Origin: Fistularia commersonii
Taxonomy: Eukaryota; Chordata; Actinopteri; Syngnathiformes; Fistulariidae
Length of the DNA: 64,000 bases
Direction of reading: 5' to 3'
NCBI GenBank assembly: GCA_037954325.1
Contig: JBBMNZ010000035.1
Span: forward strand, 3,204,501-3,268,500
In this document: piece by piece, positions 22,651 to 36,879 of the stretch
How positions within the stretch are numbered: position 1 is the stretch's first letter
Layout: every line of letters starts with the position of its first letter
The notes under the pieces: generated by a model
What the model was told of the DNA's origin: nothing
Databases searched by the model: none
Seen by the model: only the letters and a program-made list of their open reading frames with translations
Translations under genes and position numbers: made by a program

Positions 22651-22671
22651 GTTTTCGCGGCCCGTGCGCTG
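21069..22671. other. vcp-like upstream region and samd1 3' UTR
   Basis: 21069-21350 holds the vcp-like 5' leader, including a TCCGG pentanucleotide repeat (21095-21114). Minus-strand AATAAA (21583-21588) is the best samd1 poly(A) signal, giving an approximately 1.1-kb 3' UTR. Low-complexity tracts include (CA)n 21353-21383, poly-C 21460-21479 and (TG)n 21676-21710. No further gene is seen. Confidence 0.55.
22584..22651. repeat. Long (TG)n microsatellite just beyond the samd1 stop codon
   Basis: About 31 TG units followed by CGTGTG begin 20 nt downstream of the samd1 stop, so the samd1 transcript would carry a long (CA)n in its 3' UTR. Confidence 0.95.
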
Positions 22672-25442
22672 TTAGCAGTCGCTATCCTCAAAATGTGTTC
22701 GCTGCAAGACCTTCACATGGCGCTCATAAATCTTGAGGGCGGGTCCGAGTCTGATTGACAGGCCGGTCAGGACGTCGTTGCGTTGCATGAGCAGGAGGGA
22801 CTTCCCGTCGATTTCCTGTCGGAGAAAAGAGGCGGGTTAGCTTTCCGTCCAGGTGGACTTCTCAAACCCGCCCTCCCGTAGTGGAGAAATTGCAGACTCA
22901 CCTGGGTTCTGAAGGCGGCGGCCTGCTCGGGGAACCCAGCCGCCGTGAAGTAATTGACCACGTCAGACACAGTCCAGTCCACCGGATTCCCACTGGCGCC
23001 TTCGCACTTCATGAACCTAGAAGGACCAGAGGGAGGAGGGCAAGGGGCGTCATCACTAGCAGATTGAAAATGATAATAATAATAATAAGGAAGGCATATA
23101 AATGATGCAAACATGCAGCTCATAAATAACCTCGACGCAGAATATAAACGCCCATTAACGGTCTCTACTGCCCCCCTGAGGTACTGTTGCTCTTCTTGGC
23201 TGCTTTAGGAGATGAATCATTGTGAATAATAATCTCAACAGTGAGATCTGAGGGAATTAAAAAAAATGGGGGCGTCTATTTGACTGAGTGGAAAATGACT
23301 GGATTCTAATTATCGTTCGTATCGTGAAATTGTCGGCCTCTGCGCTTAAGTTGAAATGAAAAAAAATGGCTCAGAGATGTGAGATTCTATGCTAGGACGC
23401 GGCAATCAGAGGATTATTTTGTTATTATTGTATTATTGTCAGACAGATATATATATTCACGCAGCACGTGAATATATTTTTCAATTTTGTTGTCATGAAT
23501 CCCACCCGCAAAATTATTTCTCTGCATTTAACCCACCAATGCATGAATAAATCAATCAAGATGCCCCTTTGGAACAGCCTGATGAGCATGAAAAGGTTTG
23601 CCTGAGAACAAAAAAAACAACAAAGGTGTGCCAAAAACAGTTTTTTGGAATAAATATGGACAACATTGATGCTGTCTGGTGGAGTCTATTCGGTTGCATG
23701 TTTTCCAGCAGCAAAGGTTCCGTCAGTTGTTCACAAGCTGGCCACTAGGTGTCGCTGTTGAGCCATTTTACCCTTAATTCGCCGAGCGCAAATGAGATCT
23801 ACTTCCTGTTTTCTCCGGAGACCGCTATGCTCTACCTGTTGCCCAAGTGTACAATAGCCGGTAAATACTTGCGTATTTTATTTAACATTACAAATGAAAA
23901 GCTAAAAGTAATGACCGTGTGTTGTAATTCTATTCAAAAAAAGGGTTTAATTATGACACACAGGGTTGGCGCTGGAAATACGGCGGCAACCTTTCATTAG
24001 CTTCCTAAGCTACTGTTAGCATGCTAGCGCCGCTTTTTGCTAGCCGAGATGAAGGAAGTCGCTTAGTCATCACGCTCTTAAATTCTCCTTGGAGAAGAGA
24101 ATAACTGCTTTGGGAAACACAAAGTTAAAGGATATTTAACACCTTTTTTTGGTAATCTTTTGCAAAAAGTGAGTCCTTAAAAATTATGAGTATCTGTGGG
24201 TTTTATTGCTGCTAGACTTGTGGTTAATTGCTTTGCTTAATATATTTTCTGAAACACCATGGTTCCCTGTTGTATTTCGTCGTGCTGTTTTTATTTATTA
24301 CTTTAGACTATTTTTGTTATTTGTTGCCTTTGCTAAAATATCTTACATAATAATTTGAATATATTATCAATTATCTGCAATTAGGTGAAACATCCAGCTG
24401 ATACAATGTGAGTTTAAAGTGAGCACACTTATTATCATTTACGTTGCTTTTGGTATCATGTTATATTTTCCAAAGAAAATAAGTATATCAATGTCATGTG
24501 AGGGAAAAGAAAAGGTACTTTTCCACCGGTGGCGTCTGGAGCCACAGAGACTTGACAAATGAACTGAATCTATTCAACATCTGCATGCGACCCCTTTTAT
24601 TTCTTCACTTGTCTGTTACCCCGGTTCACTTGTTCAAAACAAGAACAAGATCAATCTATCCTACAGATCAGTGACGGCGGCGGTGAAGGAGCCAGCGCCT
24701 TTGTGATGTGGGTCACGTGTTTGAGTGGGCCGCCGCTGTGAGGGTTCGGTGCCGTTCCATAAATCAAGAGATAAAGGAGAGAAGGTGAGCGTTGCCGAAT
24801 GAAAGATTAATACTAACAACAATTTCATGCGTTAATTTTATGCTATGAGCCCAGCAGTCAACTCAAACTACATTCATTATACAGCAGCACCTCCATTAGA
24901 GGGACCCTTATTCTTAAAATGGTATTCCGCTGGTTTTTCTGACGTTTATGAAGCCTGTCGTTTAAATTAAGAAAATGCAAAAACGATGACTATCTGGTGC
25001 AAGTGGATCATATAAATCTGTCCACAGCCTGACAAGTGAGAATAACTGTCGCCACGGTTGGGTGTTATTATTATTTATAATTTACTGAGACTATACATGT
25101 CCCTCTTCAGGGCATTTTCAGGCCTGAGCTGCACGTTTTACTCCAAAGTGCATTGATATCTGGGGTTTGCAACAAGCCACAGCGTTCACACATTGAAGTG
25201 GTGAGCAAAGATATCAAAAACAAAATACCCAGGCTGGCTTTGTCCAAGTTTGCTTAAGCATAGCATGCCACGTGAAAATCGTATTTTCTGCTTGTTTGCA
25301 AGCTAAGCTTGCCTGGACTACGCCTTGACTGTTTGCCATCAGCGCCACCAGGACCAGATTCTTGTAGTGGCAGCAAAGCATTCGTGGCAGAGTGTGTGTG
25401 AATGTCAGGCTGTGGCAGTAGTTTGGGTCAAAGACACAAAAC

Positions 25443-25473
<31 letters not shown>

Positions 25474-27751
25474 ACAGCCATAGTAGAGTAAAGACATGGT
25501 CACTATGGTGGTCTTGATGGACGTTTGGCAATGTCTGGCTAACAACAAGTAGATACCATCCAATCGCAGTACTCCCTGATACACGCATCGACTGTTATGT
25601 CATGGGAGAAGCAGAATAGCAGGAAAATGTTCAAACATAAAACAGTACAGTGTTTTGAGTGACAGAACACGGAACCTTTTAAAAGACAACAGAAGTGTTT
25701 CCTCCAGTCTTGTTTTTTTTTTTGTCTGCTGTTTTTTTAGGAGTTGGAATCTGCAGGGGAGGAAGATCAACCCACTGCATCAGGATACCAGCGGCAGCTC
25801 ACTCACCCGCTCTGATTCTCAGCTCCGTTCATCCCTCGCTCCTCTGACAGGCCAGCATCCGTCGGGGAGGCGGTGGGTGTGAGGAGGCAGGACGACACGC
25901 CGACCTCTGTCTTACACTCCATGCCTGTGGTAAGGAGATGGTGGGTGGAGGTTAAACCACGGTCCGGTTTCCCCCTGCCGTTGCCCGCAGAGTGCTACTC
26001 ACCATTGAAGCCCGACGGGGCGTGATTGAGCATGAATGGCTGCGTGGGATCCTGCAAGCAGACAAAGAGAAGGCGCAGGACGACGTCGTTAGACGTAGGA
26101 TGGTGGAGCTGGTGGCGCCAAGAAGATCCACACCTTGACCTGGGGCCTCGTGTACGAGGCGGCCCCGTGTGCATTCATCTAAAATGTTGTGTACGCCATG
26201 GTCCATGCACACTTCAGGATTTGCGCGCACTGCTACGCAAGATCGGCCAAACGACAGAAACTCACCTGAAACTCAGTTTCAGGTGAGACCGAAACTCACC
26301 ATCAAGCAGCAAAGTATGTTCCCCTGTATTTTTTGAAGTCAAGAGAGATTTTAAAAACATTTCTGCATCCAGTACGACAAAATGAAACTACATGTCACCT
26401 AATTTTCCCACGTGGAGTAAGCCTGCAAATGACAGCCACGACCCAAATCCAAAGTACACTGATGAGTGTCCTTGTCAGAAACACTGTAAAGGGCCATGAC
26501 CCGTGTATTTCCAGTGGTAAACAGACCTTGGTAAAACCTAGTATTATAACTACCCGCTTCGAAACAAATTATTTTACATTTGCTCTGTGTGTGTATGTGT
26601 GTTTCAGGGCTTTTTGTAAGTGCCTGTGAAAATGGTTGAAAGGCAAGGGGAATGTTTTTATCTCGAGGTGATGCAATACTCACTCTGCACACAGGGGTGC
26701 GCCATATCCCCGATACCACAATTCCAGAAATACTCTTTATGTTTCAGAACATGATGAAAAGTAGGAGTACTCAATTTGATTTCTATAAAAAATGTAATTT
26801 TGACCCTTTTTAAAAACGTATGCCCTCCTCTGGTCGAGATGAGTATTGCAAAAACAAACTCCCAACTGAATCAGTGAGGAAACAATAATCCCGCACGCTC
26901 TCTTTGGGATTACCTCAGAGTGGCTTGGACATGTTTCGTGGCACATTTTAAAGATGAAGCTGCGTTTACATCAACCTAGCGTGAAGCAAAATATTAGAAA
27001 ACAATTATAGCGTGACAGTCAGGTTTCTACCAGCCTGTCACCAGAAATGTGCTGATAGCCGTGAAGATCCAAGCGATTTATCTGAATTAGAGACTGGAAA
27101 TAATCCCCCCCCCAGCACAGACAGTTTTTATCTCATGAAGGATCTGAATACTTCCATAAGCCATCAAGCATCTGGTAGTCATCTTGAAGTATCATTAGAG
27201 CAGAACAGCGCGTGCTTTACCTCTGCGTCCATGGGCGGCTGGTCAGGGGTGTTGGGCCTCTCCTCCGGACGGGCACTGATGCATGGCGATGGAGGGGCTC
27301 CCTGGACGGGCACGCCGGACGTCCTGGTGACGGAGTCCGTGCCTGGGAGAGCAGCTGCCACCACAACAGGGGAGGGGGGCCTTGCGTTAATGATGGAGGA
27401 GGACAGATCTTGCTGCGCAACTGCTACTCCTCTGACACTACTTGTGAAAATTAAGATTTTTATTTCATAATAATAATTACAGTTTCAGCTTTATCAAAAA
27501 ATATATACGTATTAATGTTAAAATGTAATTGGATTGGAATCATGACTGATCGTAAACAGTTCCAGAAAACACCCAGGCATCAGTGCTGGATTTATCGTAA
27601 AAATACCTAACAGTATCTCTTGAAAATACATCCGCTGTAAAATTGTTCCACGACCTGTCGTCAAAAGAGGCAACTTTTCAAAACCAAGAAATACGTAAAC
27701 CGGAAGTAGTTGACGTAGCTGGTCGGGATGCGTGCACACGCTCACGCACCT

Positions 27752-27783
<32 letters not shown>

Positions 27784-28480
27784 GGGGGTCTCCTGCTTTG
27801 ATCCTGCCTGGATCTCGGCATCCTTCTGGATGAGGCCCGTGGTTGTCATGGTTACAGGGGATAGTCCCCCCTCCTCGTCGGAGCTCCTGGGATCCTCCTC
27901 CTCCTCCTCCTCCTCCTCATTATCTTCTCCTTCTGCTTCTCCTCCGGCTTCCTCACTGTCTGTCTCCACCGGCACGTCCTCCCGCGGGGAGGCGGGCGGC
28001 GGCTGCAAGCACACGGAAGTTGAAGGCTTTCAGGGGGTGAAGGGATGGATGCATGGATGGATGGATGGATGGATAATGCGAAGTTCGGATCTCGGGGCGA
28101 CTGCGCATGTCAGGGAGGAGGATATAAGTTCTCCCGTCAGGGTCTGAGATTTGCGCCGGAAGGGCCAGATGGACCCCGACCCCTCTCCCTCTCCTCCCCC
28201 ATTTTCTCCTCCCCCCTCCAGAAGCGGTGATATCATGAATTAGTGGCCGCTGCTTCAAGTCTGCACCCACCCAGGGGTGGGGGTGGGGTGGAGGCTGACA
28301 CGAACAACCGGATGCGACGGTTTTTTGTTGTTGTTTTTTACCGATAACGTACGTAAACAACCCGAGCGGGAAGAAGAGAATGTCAGGGGGAGCGTCGTGT
28401 CTTTGCGTCGCACAAGTTTTAACGGACGCGCGCAACGCGAAAGTTGGTGTTTGCGAGGAGAAAAACCGTTACTGAACCGC

Positions 28481-28515
<35 letters not shown>

Positions 28516-30080
28516 GTGGCAGCGAAAGCGGACGCTGCTCGTGAGCGCGCCTTGCAGAGACGCTCTTTATGATGCGCGTACTCGCCCCCCCCCCCCACCC
28601 TGCGCGCTTCTGTGCGTGTTCTGTGCGTTGTAGCGGCGGGAAGTCAGCCCCCCTCCTCCCCACCCTCTCCGACGGTCCCCGCACCTTTTGTGCAGACGGG
28701 ACGTGGTTGCGCACATCACGCACACACGCATGACGAGGCGGTAGAGGACACATGCACGTGAAATTAAACAACGGAAAAAAGGTGTGTGTGTGTGTGTGTG
28801 TGCGGGAGGGGGTGCACTTCTCGCACGAGAGAAACGCGCGCCTCAGATCGCGCTTTTCGTTTTTTCTTTCTTTTCACGGGAAATCGAATGCGGGGCGGCG
28901 CGTCCCGCAAACAACCAACGATCACAATTGATCTAGAATTGAAAAAAAAAATTAAAAAGGAAAAAAAAACAACAGAAATGATCGGTCGATCGAGCGCTCT
29001 ACATCCGGGACGTGCGGGAAATGTCAAGTTGGCGTCGCCCACCTTCGCCGCCGTCGCCGCCGGGTTCCCGTCCTGCGGGGCGCTCCTCGCCGCCTCCTCC
29101 GCCCCCCTTGCGGGGAGAGTGATGTTCCCGCAGCGGGTCCTGCGCAGGCGGCCCCGCGCCACCTCCCGCTCCATGACCACCCTGACTTTACCCCTGGTCA
29201 GCTTCTCCTCCGCCAGCCGCTCCTGGCTGCTCAGGTAGCCCAGGATCTCCTTGAGCGCCAGCGGCTTGGCGTGGCCGCCCCGCACGCCGCGCTCGGACAG
29301 GCTGCGGACGGACGCCACCAGCCGGTCGCCCAGGTCGGAGTTGGTCCCGGCGCCGCCTCGAAGTTCGGGCTGGGGCGCCGGCGGCGCGGGCGGCGGGAGC
29401 TCGGCCGGGCAACTCGAGTCCCGGGCGTCCCCCTCCGCGGGCTCAGTCCCCCCGCCGGCATCGCCGTCGTCACCGCGACCGGGCGACGGGAACCCCCCAG
29501 CCGGCTGGCGTCCCGATTCCCAGCCGCTCGATGCACTTGCCGCCGCCGCCGCCGCCGCTTCCTCCTCCCCTCCGGCGGCGCTGCAACCGAGGCTCCCCTT
29601 CCCGCCGGCGGGCTTCTCGGAGGTCGTCGCCGGGGTTCGGGCGGCGGGGCTGGGCGCGGAGTCCTCCTCCGGGTCGGTGAAGCTCAGCGCGCTGTCGCCG
29701 TTGTTGTTGTTGTTGTGGAGATGGTCGTGTTCGGTCCGCTCCCTCGCCGCCTCCGCTCCTCCTCCTCCTCCTCCCCCTCCTCCGCCGCCACCGCCGCCGC
29801 CGCCGCCGCCGCCTCCAGCGGCCGCGAACTCACTCTTCTTTCGGCTTTTCCGCTGCACCTTCGCCGCGTTCCGGTACGATATGGAGCCCTTGTAGCTAAC
29901 TTTCAGCACCGTCTGCTCCTGGATCAGTTTCTCCAGTTCCGTCCGGGTCCGGTCCGGGTCCGAGCCGTGTCGCCTCCGGACCATCCGGCAGATCCTCTCC
30001 AGGTCCGGGCGGGCTTTCCGCGAGCGGAGCGAGTCGATCGTCTCCAGGATCCACTCCCGGTACTTATTGGGCCCGGACAT
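22672..30080 (-). CDS. samd1: SAM domain-containing protein 1 (atherin), CpG-island-binding chromatin factor
   Basis: Seven exons join to 616 aa: 29043-30080, 27750-28002, 27221-27354, 26003-26051, 25807-25924, 22902-23016, 22672-22815. Residues 1-75 form the SAMD1-type winged helix (REWILETIDSLRSRKARPDL, KVSYKGSISYRNAAKVQ), known in mammals to bind unmethylated CpG DNA. Then comes a long low-complexity region with a 20-glycine run, NNNNN, acidic stretches (DNEEEEEEEED) and a 9-glutamine run. The C-terminal SAM domain (about 545-610: DWTVSDVVNYFTAAGFPEQA, then EIDGKSLLLMQRNDVLTGLS) mediates polymerisation and partner binding. The product is nuclear and linked to H3K4 demethylase repression in mammals. 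The start ATG at 30080 sits in a GC-rich, CpG-dense first exon, typical of a housekeeping promoter. Its order next to prkaca is as in human. Confidence 0.93.
25441..25472. repeat. (GTA)n trinucleotide repeat
   Basis: A run of about ten AGT/GTA units in the large samd1 intron 5. Confidence 0.85.
27754..27780 (-). repeat. CAG repeat coding for nine glutamines in samd1 exon 2
   Basis: Nine pure CTG units on the plus strand read as CAG in samd1, ending two codons before the exon 2 donor. A pure tract of one codon indicates recent slippage. Confidence 0.95.
28045..28076. repeat. (GGAT)n tetranucleotide repeat, samd1 intron 1
   Basis: Six to seven GGAT/GCAT units lie 40 bp from the acceptor of samd1 exon 2. 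Confidence 0.85.
29757..29816 (-). repeat. Poly-glycine coding tract in samd1 exon 1
   Basis: Twenty consecutive glycine codons, GGC-rich at the 5' half and GGA-rich at the 3' half, follow KSEFAAA. Mixed codons suggest several slippage events or selection for the peptide. Confidence 0.95.
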
Positions 30081-30725
30081 CTTCTACCGATGCGGATGGA
30101 GGGAGGATGAGGAGGGGGCGGGCGGGGGGTGTCGGGGGCGGGGGGAGGGTTCGGCCCGAGTGCGTCTGTTTTCCCCCTCCGTTGTTTCACAAGTGACGCC
30201 GCTGTGTCAAAGCTGCGAGCCGGAGTGCGAACCCCCCGGCGGGGGGGACGACGACGGAAGCCGGGCCGGTCCACGCAGCCGCGTTCAGCCGCCACATTGT
30301 GCGCTTAAGGTGGGCCGAAGATGGCGCCCGGGTCTCCGCCACGGCACTTAAGGTGGAATTAACTAATTTTTTTTTTTGACGCATCAGGGGCGCTCTTTGT
30401 CTCCGAGTGTGAAGCGTGCACGACATGTGTGTATGTGTATGTGTATGTGTGTGCGTGAAACCCGCCTTTTTCCGGCGCGAAGTCGGTCAACAGATGGACG
30501 GATGTATTCGGTCCGCATCGGCCGACCTCCGGGCTACCGAACACATACACACACACACACACACAAACACGCACTCACATGCACGCTCACGCAAAGGGAC
30601 GTCAGGCCGGATCACTAGAATTTTACAAGTAAAACTTTATTGGAATGATGCTCATGTTGCAAAATATTACACTACCTTGTGTTCGACTGTCACTCCTGCC
30701 GTGACCTCAGACGCTTCCCCTCTGC

Positions 30726-30759
<34 letters not shown>

Positions 30760-32389
30760 CCTATATTTGTGTGTGTGGGTGTGTGGGGGGGTTAACATGG
30801 TTCACATCGGGGCTTTCATTTCCCTTTTTAAAAAAAAAAGTGCGATAGTAAGTACCAGCATTGTGCCTGCGTGTAGGGTTGGGGGGTTGGGATATCACTG
30901 CAAAACCATGGAGGAGACACAGAATATATTTCGGGTCGTAACTTCTGGTCCATGATGAAGCCGATGTTGGATTTGACATGGAGGAAACACAGCAAGTGTG
31001 GAATACAACAATGTTATAACACAGTAATAATAGTATAGGAACTTAGTCTGTTAAAAAAGGAGGGGGTGGGATTGGGTGGGAGACAAGCTGCTTCTGATTG
31101 ATCATTGGGTGAAGTCCTGCAGCTGTGTGTGTTTTTCTCCTCTGCGCCGTGTGTGTGCGTGCAGGCAAGGTCAGAGGGTTGCACGTCTCCAACAGGAAAA
31201 AACCAAATCTCAAATAATAATAATCATTTATTTGATGGCGGAGGAACCTCGGGGCCCCCGGGAGCGCATTATTCAAGCACATTATCAACTGCTGACATTA
31301 ACGGGGAGGGGAGAAAGTTGAACCCTCCCACCAACCCCCACGCCGGTCCAAGTAGTGAAGTGTGTCGTATTTGGACGCAGACGGTGATGCTGATGATTGA
31401 AGTCCGACTCAAATTGCCCGTAACAACTCAATAAATAATGGAAAGAATGCTTACATAATGTACCACCTAAAAATCAAAACCCAGGAATAAATGCAAATTT
31501 TGCGGACATTGACTTGTAGAGATTTATCTTTAAAATTTGGACTATATATATTGATAGATATAGATATATAGCCAGCCGTCACTGGGTAAAGAGGCGGGGT
31601 TACCCTGGCCGGGTCAGCTGTCAATCATCTCTCCGCTTACTCTATTAGTCCAGAACCTTGCGGGTAATCGAACCAGCGGTCGTGTTGCAGGTGAGACTGT
31701 GCTTGCATCATGCGTGCCCCTTAACCGGGAGGAGGACAAGCATGCGCGTCAATCGTACGGCCGAGCAGGGGGGGTACGGGGGGACACCATGGAAGACGTC
31801 ACCCAAAAGCTGTGAGGTTCCCTTTCAATGCTTCGAAGTGTCCGTCAGAGCACGGGCGGCGGGTTGGGGCAGGGTGATATGTTCGGACCTGAGATTCCTT
31901 CGATGTGACGGCGCTCTCCTTTCCAAGGGACAGGGCTGAAACCCTCTTTTTCGCGGGGGTGGGGGTGGCACACGCAACCGTATGTAGAACTTCAGAGGGA
32001 CCGGAGCCGAAAGTGCACGTGTCATGTGACCGGTCGGAGCGACCGAACCTCGATGTGCGCTTCATTGTGTCCGGGACGGGAGTTGCTAAACGGAGGGAAG
32101 CTCTCGGAGGGAGGGGGGGGGCGACTGGGGGGCTGGGGGTTCCCGTCGTGGTCGAACGTGAAGCACGTCTTCGCTATAAAGGGATCCGTAAATAAGACAA
32201 ATAAATAAAAACACAACAGAAAAAGGCAACACTGCTGGTTATCAGTCTCCTTGCTCCTCCTCCCTAGCCCACCTTTTTTCATCCCCCTCTTTTTGCAGCT
32301 GGTGCCCGTGATTGGACGGGAGAAAGTGCTCTCTCGCTCGCTCTCTCCGACCAGCCCTCCTCCCGAGCCACCCTCCGTCCCTCGTTACC
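30081..32389. other. samd1 promoter side and prkaca 3' UTR
   Basis: 30081-30330 is CpG-rich and includes a YY1-like AAGATGGCGCC at about 30318. From 30360 to 32389 lie CA/TG microsatellites (30548-30566, 30728-30752), a minus-strand AATAAA (31226-31231) that may end the prkaca transcript, and a GC-box/TCAGCTGTCAATCA segment at 31590-31640 related to the dispersed repeat described elsewhere. No other gene is recognised. Confidence 0.5.
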
Positions 32390-32765
32390 CTAGAACTCGG
32401 CAAACTCCTTGGCACACTTCTCGGTGAAGGAGATGCGGATCTCCTCCTCCTCGTAGTCGTCGAAGTTGCTGGTGTCGCCCGGCCCCTTGAACTTGGGGAC
32501 GAAGGGGGCCTCCACCTACGGGGGGTGGACGACAGGTGAGAGGTGACACACACACACACACACACACGAACAAACACACACAAACACACACCTTCTTCTG
32601 GTAGATGGCTATCCAGTCGGTGGTGGAAAACCACTTGTGACCCTTGATGTCGTTGACCCCGTTCTTCAGGTTTCCGTAGCGTTTGGTGAGATCCACCTTC
32701 GGGCGCAGAAGAAGAGAAGAGGTTCATCTGTTCCTCCACCAGATGGGGTGGAGGAGGCGTCTTTT

Positions 32766-32814
<49 letters not shown>

Positions 32815-34463
32815 CTCACCTGCAGCAGGTTCCTCAGGAGGTCCTTCAGGTCGGAGCTGAAGTGAGACGGGAAACGCACCTGAGGCGGAAGAGAGGAGGA
32901 AGACCAGGGTGAGGAGCGATGATTGACATCCTGGTACTTTCAGTTACGGCGCACATATTTGAACCAGAAGTAAGATCAAGTTATTCATTTTTGTTCGTGG
33001 CCTTCACTGCTCAAAGGTCAGAGGTCGGTGCAGCCAATCATAGCTGTCAATCATCCAACCTTTCAAACCTATGGACAATTTCAGAGCCTTCAGGGGAAAC
33101 TACTGGTTATGGGAGAACATGGATATAGCAAAAAAGGAGAACCTGGAGAGAACCAAAGAAGGAGAACCTGGAAAGAGAGAACCTACAGAGAGAACGTGGT
33201 CGAAGCCGAACAAGGAAGTGTGTGTCTGCGGCATGAAGACGGACATTCTCAAACCACCTCAGCATCAGCGGACCCGACTCACCTTCCCTGATACGATCTT
33301 CTCGTAGATCTGGATGGGCTGGTCGGCGAAGAACGGCGGGTACCCGGCCGCCATCTCGTAGACCAGCACGCCCAGCGCCCACCAGTCCACCGCCTTGTTG
33401 TACCCCTGGTTGGAGTGGAGACCGAGGTGGTTTAAGAACAAGGCAAAGTCTCAAATGACATATTACACTGTAATAACGCCACAGACAACGCTGCGTTCGG
33501 AGTTCCACCTTGCTGAGGATGATCTCCGGGGCCAGGTACTCCGGGGTGCCACACAGTGTCCAGGTCCGGCCCTTAACGCGCTTGGCAAAGCCAAAGTCTG
33601 TCACCTGGGAGATGGCAGTGGAAGGACAGATCGAAGGGTCAAAGGTCACAGGCGAGAAATTGAAAGCTGGAGTTTTCATCATCTGTAGTTTCACTTTTTC
33701 AACAGCAGAGGGCAGCACATGCTAAGCGGGGACACGAATCAGTGCAGAAGGAGAACATCAACTTTGACCTTTGACCCTATTCTGCTCAACCTTTGGGGAG
33801 ACATGGCGTGGCGAGGGGGGCGGGGCTTAACCTAGCTTCAGCTGTCAATCATCCAACCACTCACATCTATGGACAATTTAGAGTCTGTTTGGACTACAGG
33901 AGGAAGATGGAGAACCTGGGCCAGCAGGGGAAGTGTGAGTGTTACGTGCACATGCACACACACACACATTGTAACAGAGAGTAAACGCAAAGAGTCGTCC
34001 CAGCCTAGAGCTTGGCCGAGACCCGGCAGCCACATCCCCCTTCTGCTATGACCTGGAGCACATTTATAAAGTGCACACAGGTTAGATGCTTGTGAGCGTG
34101 ATTGCAATGGGGGGGGGTCTAATAATGGACGCTGAATCTGGCAAATCAAAGTGAAGAGGAGCACGTGTAGAGGGAAGAAACTCAAATGTGAGGATGAACA
34201 GAAACACATATAGAAAGTGCCTAGAAACGGCGGTTTTCCCGTAATCAGTGGACGATGTCACTGACAATGAGATTTGGTACATCCCAGTGTGGAGGGTTGG
34301 GGGGGGGGGGGGGGGTCCGTACCTGGATGTAGCCCTGCTGGTCTATCAGCAGGTTCTCTGGTTTCAGGTCTCTGTAGATCAGATCCAAAGCGTGCAGGTA
34401 CTCGAAGGTCAGGACGATCTGGGCGGCGTAGAACCGGGCGTGGGGCTCACTGCAGGCGGGCAT

Positions 34464-34522
<59 letters not shown>

Positions 34523-36360
34523 TGGAAGTGGCGCAATTTAGCTGCTGAGTCTGTTTGGAACTGCAGTGAGCAGAAATAAAGAATAGAATACAGAAATTGC
34601 TTTATTTGTCACATTCACATACAGCACAACATCAGGGAAATTTGACCACTGCATTTAACCCAGCAGAAGGCAGCCGCTGAGCAGCCCCAGGGAGCAGTTA
34701 GGGGTTCAGTGTCTTGCTCAACAACACTTCGACAGGCTAGGAGGAGCCGCAAACAGGAATGTTCGCATCCAAGGACGACCGCTCCGCCACAACACCCCTT
34801 ACAGCCGCACCTCTTTTTACTCCACGGGCCCAGAACGTTACACCAGGGCTGTATCTGGACTGACCCGGGGGTTCGGGGTAAAACAAGAAACACACACGTT
34901 TGAAACCGACTAAAGCGGCGTTCCTACTGGCGGACCAACCTGAATCTGCCAATTCTCCGTAGGTGGGAGAACATCTCCCCGCCGGGAACATATTCCATCA
35001 CCATGTAGAGGTTGGTGTTGTCCTGGAAGGGAACACGAAGCAAATGTTGCTGAATTACAAAATGGTACACATTTTGGACATTTATTAAAAAAAAACAAAA
35101 CAAAACAAACAACTTTATTACCAGTTCATTACAAACTCATTATCGAGATGACCACTTACATGTGGCTCTTAACTAAACAGTCACACACAAACACACAGAC
35201 ACACACCCGTCATCCGGTCCAGGAATATTCCCCTAATAGGGTTTATTCAAGGCGTCAAGGATGTTCGATCAAAGGGCATCCAAGGGGAATCTAAACTGCT
35301 TAATCTGAATTAAGCCCTGGCTGGAGCGCCGCCATCGCTGGGGTTACGGCTGCAGGTAGAGGAGCTGACAAGGGACGCCCTCCTGGGAGAACTCCACTCT
35401 GCGTTGGCGGCAACAAGAGGCGTCATCGGAACAAGACTTTTTTTTTTCCCTTCCAGTATCGGGGTCCCGGGTGGCATTGTTGGCTAAAACTAGCCACGTT
35501 AGCCTCAGATGCTAGCATCGAGACGGCGACCATCAGTCACGTCTTGTCTGCCACAGACACACGAGCGAGCCGGGACGACCTGGTTTCGCGCCTGCTAGCA
35601 TCTTTAGGGCTAACAGGCGGCTTAGCCTAGTAGCATATCTGGCTATGTGGCGGGGTACTTTTCACGCCTTTAGCGGCCCGCTAAAAATGGTTCTGAAACG
35701 CCGTTTCGACTCAAAACTAGCGGAAATAAATATTTCATCAGAAACAGCTCATACCATTGGCTGCGTCATCGGGGGGGGGGGGGGTGAAGGGTATCCACAT
35801 ACCTTGAAGGAGTACTCTAACCGCACAAGGAAGGGGAAGTTGACTGCCTGGAGAATTCTTTTCTCATTCAGTGTGTGCTCTATCTGCTTGAGCTTCACCA
35901 CCTGGGACACACACACACACAAAATTTGTATTATTCCAATCAACTGGAGAGAAAGATCTGGTTGCGTTGCTGTTGATGATCTGAGAAAGTCATCCTTTCA
36001 TTCTGGACACTTCCTGCCCACAGCCCGACCCCGACTGACCTTCTGCTTGTTGAGGATCTTCATGGCGTAATGCTGCCCCGTCTCCCGGTGCCGCACCAGC
36101 ATCACACGGCCGAAGGAGCCGGTGCCCAGAGTCTTCAGCCTCTCGAACTGCTCCAGACCGGCCGTGTTCTGGATATGCGGAATGCAAACGCCGTCAGCGT
36201 TCAAGAACCGAGCTGAGGTTCTATTTTGATGAGAGTTACAGACGCGGATGTGTGGAACCACCAACCTGCGCTGGGTTCTCCCACTTCTTCAGGAAGTCCT
36301 CTTTGGCCTTAGCAAGGAACTCCTTGACTGTTAGAGGAGAATAATACTGGTTTGACAGTA

Positions 36361-36400
<40 letters not shown>

Positions 36401-36810
36401 AGTTTCAGTTCCTCAGATAACGGTGCTCCTGGAGAACATTCTACAAACCCTACGAGAACATAACGGGCCACTGAAAGAAGCCAAGGGGGCCACTTCTTGT
36501 CAGACTCCACAAAAGGTGAACAGGAAAAAAACACTCCAGAAGCCATGTTTCTCCTTTAACACACAAAACGTTGCATTATGGGAAATATAGGATTTTTTTC
36601 TGTACTTGTTTTGTGTCTCTTTCTGGCAGATAGATCAATATATGTTAAAATATATATGGTTCCTTGATTGTGCAGGAGGTTGCTGGGGGACTGTTGAGCA
36701 AGTCATGTTCTGCAGCCTAGCCTTAAGGCGTACCGCAAAAGTGTCAACAGCTTTGTTTTTTACTTCTAGCCAAGTCAAACGCTGCACAGCATTGATTCAC
36801 CTGGACTGTT

Positions 36811-36879
<69 letters not shown>

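Noticed and set aside
29251..30110. Long plus-strand ORFs (214 and 279 aa) opposite samd1 exon 1
   Set aside because: They are antisense shadows of a GC-rich coding exon with few stop codons; products are low-complexity Arg/Pro/Ala without domains, and the minus frame matches SAMD1.
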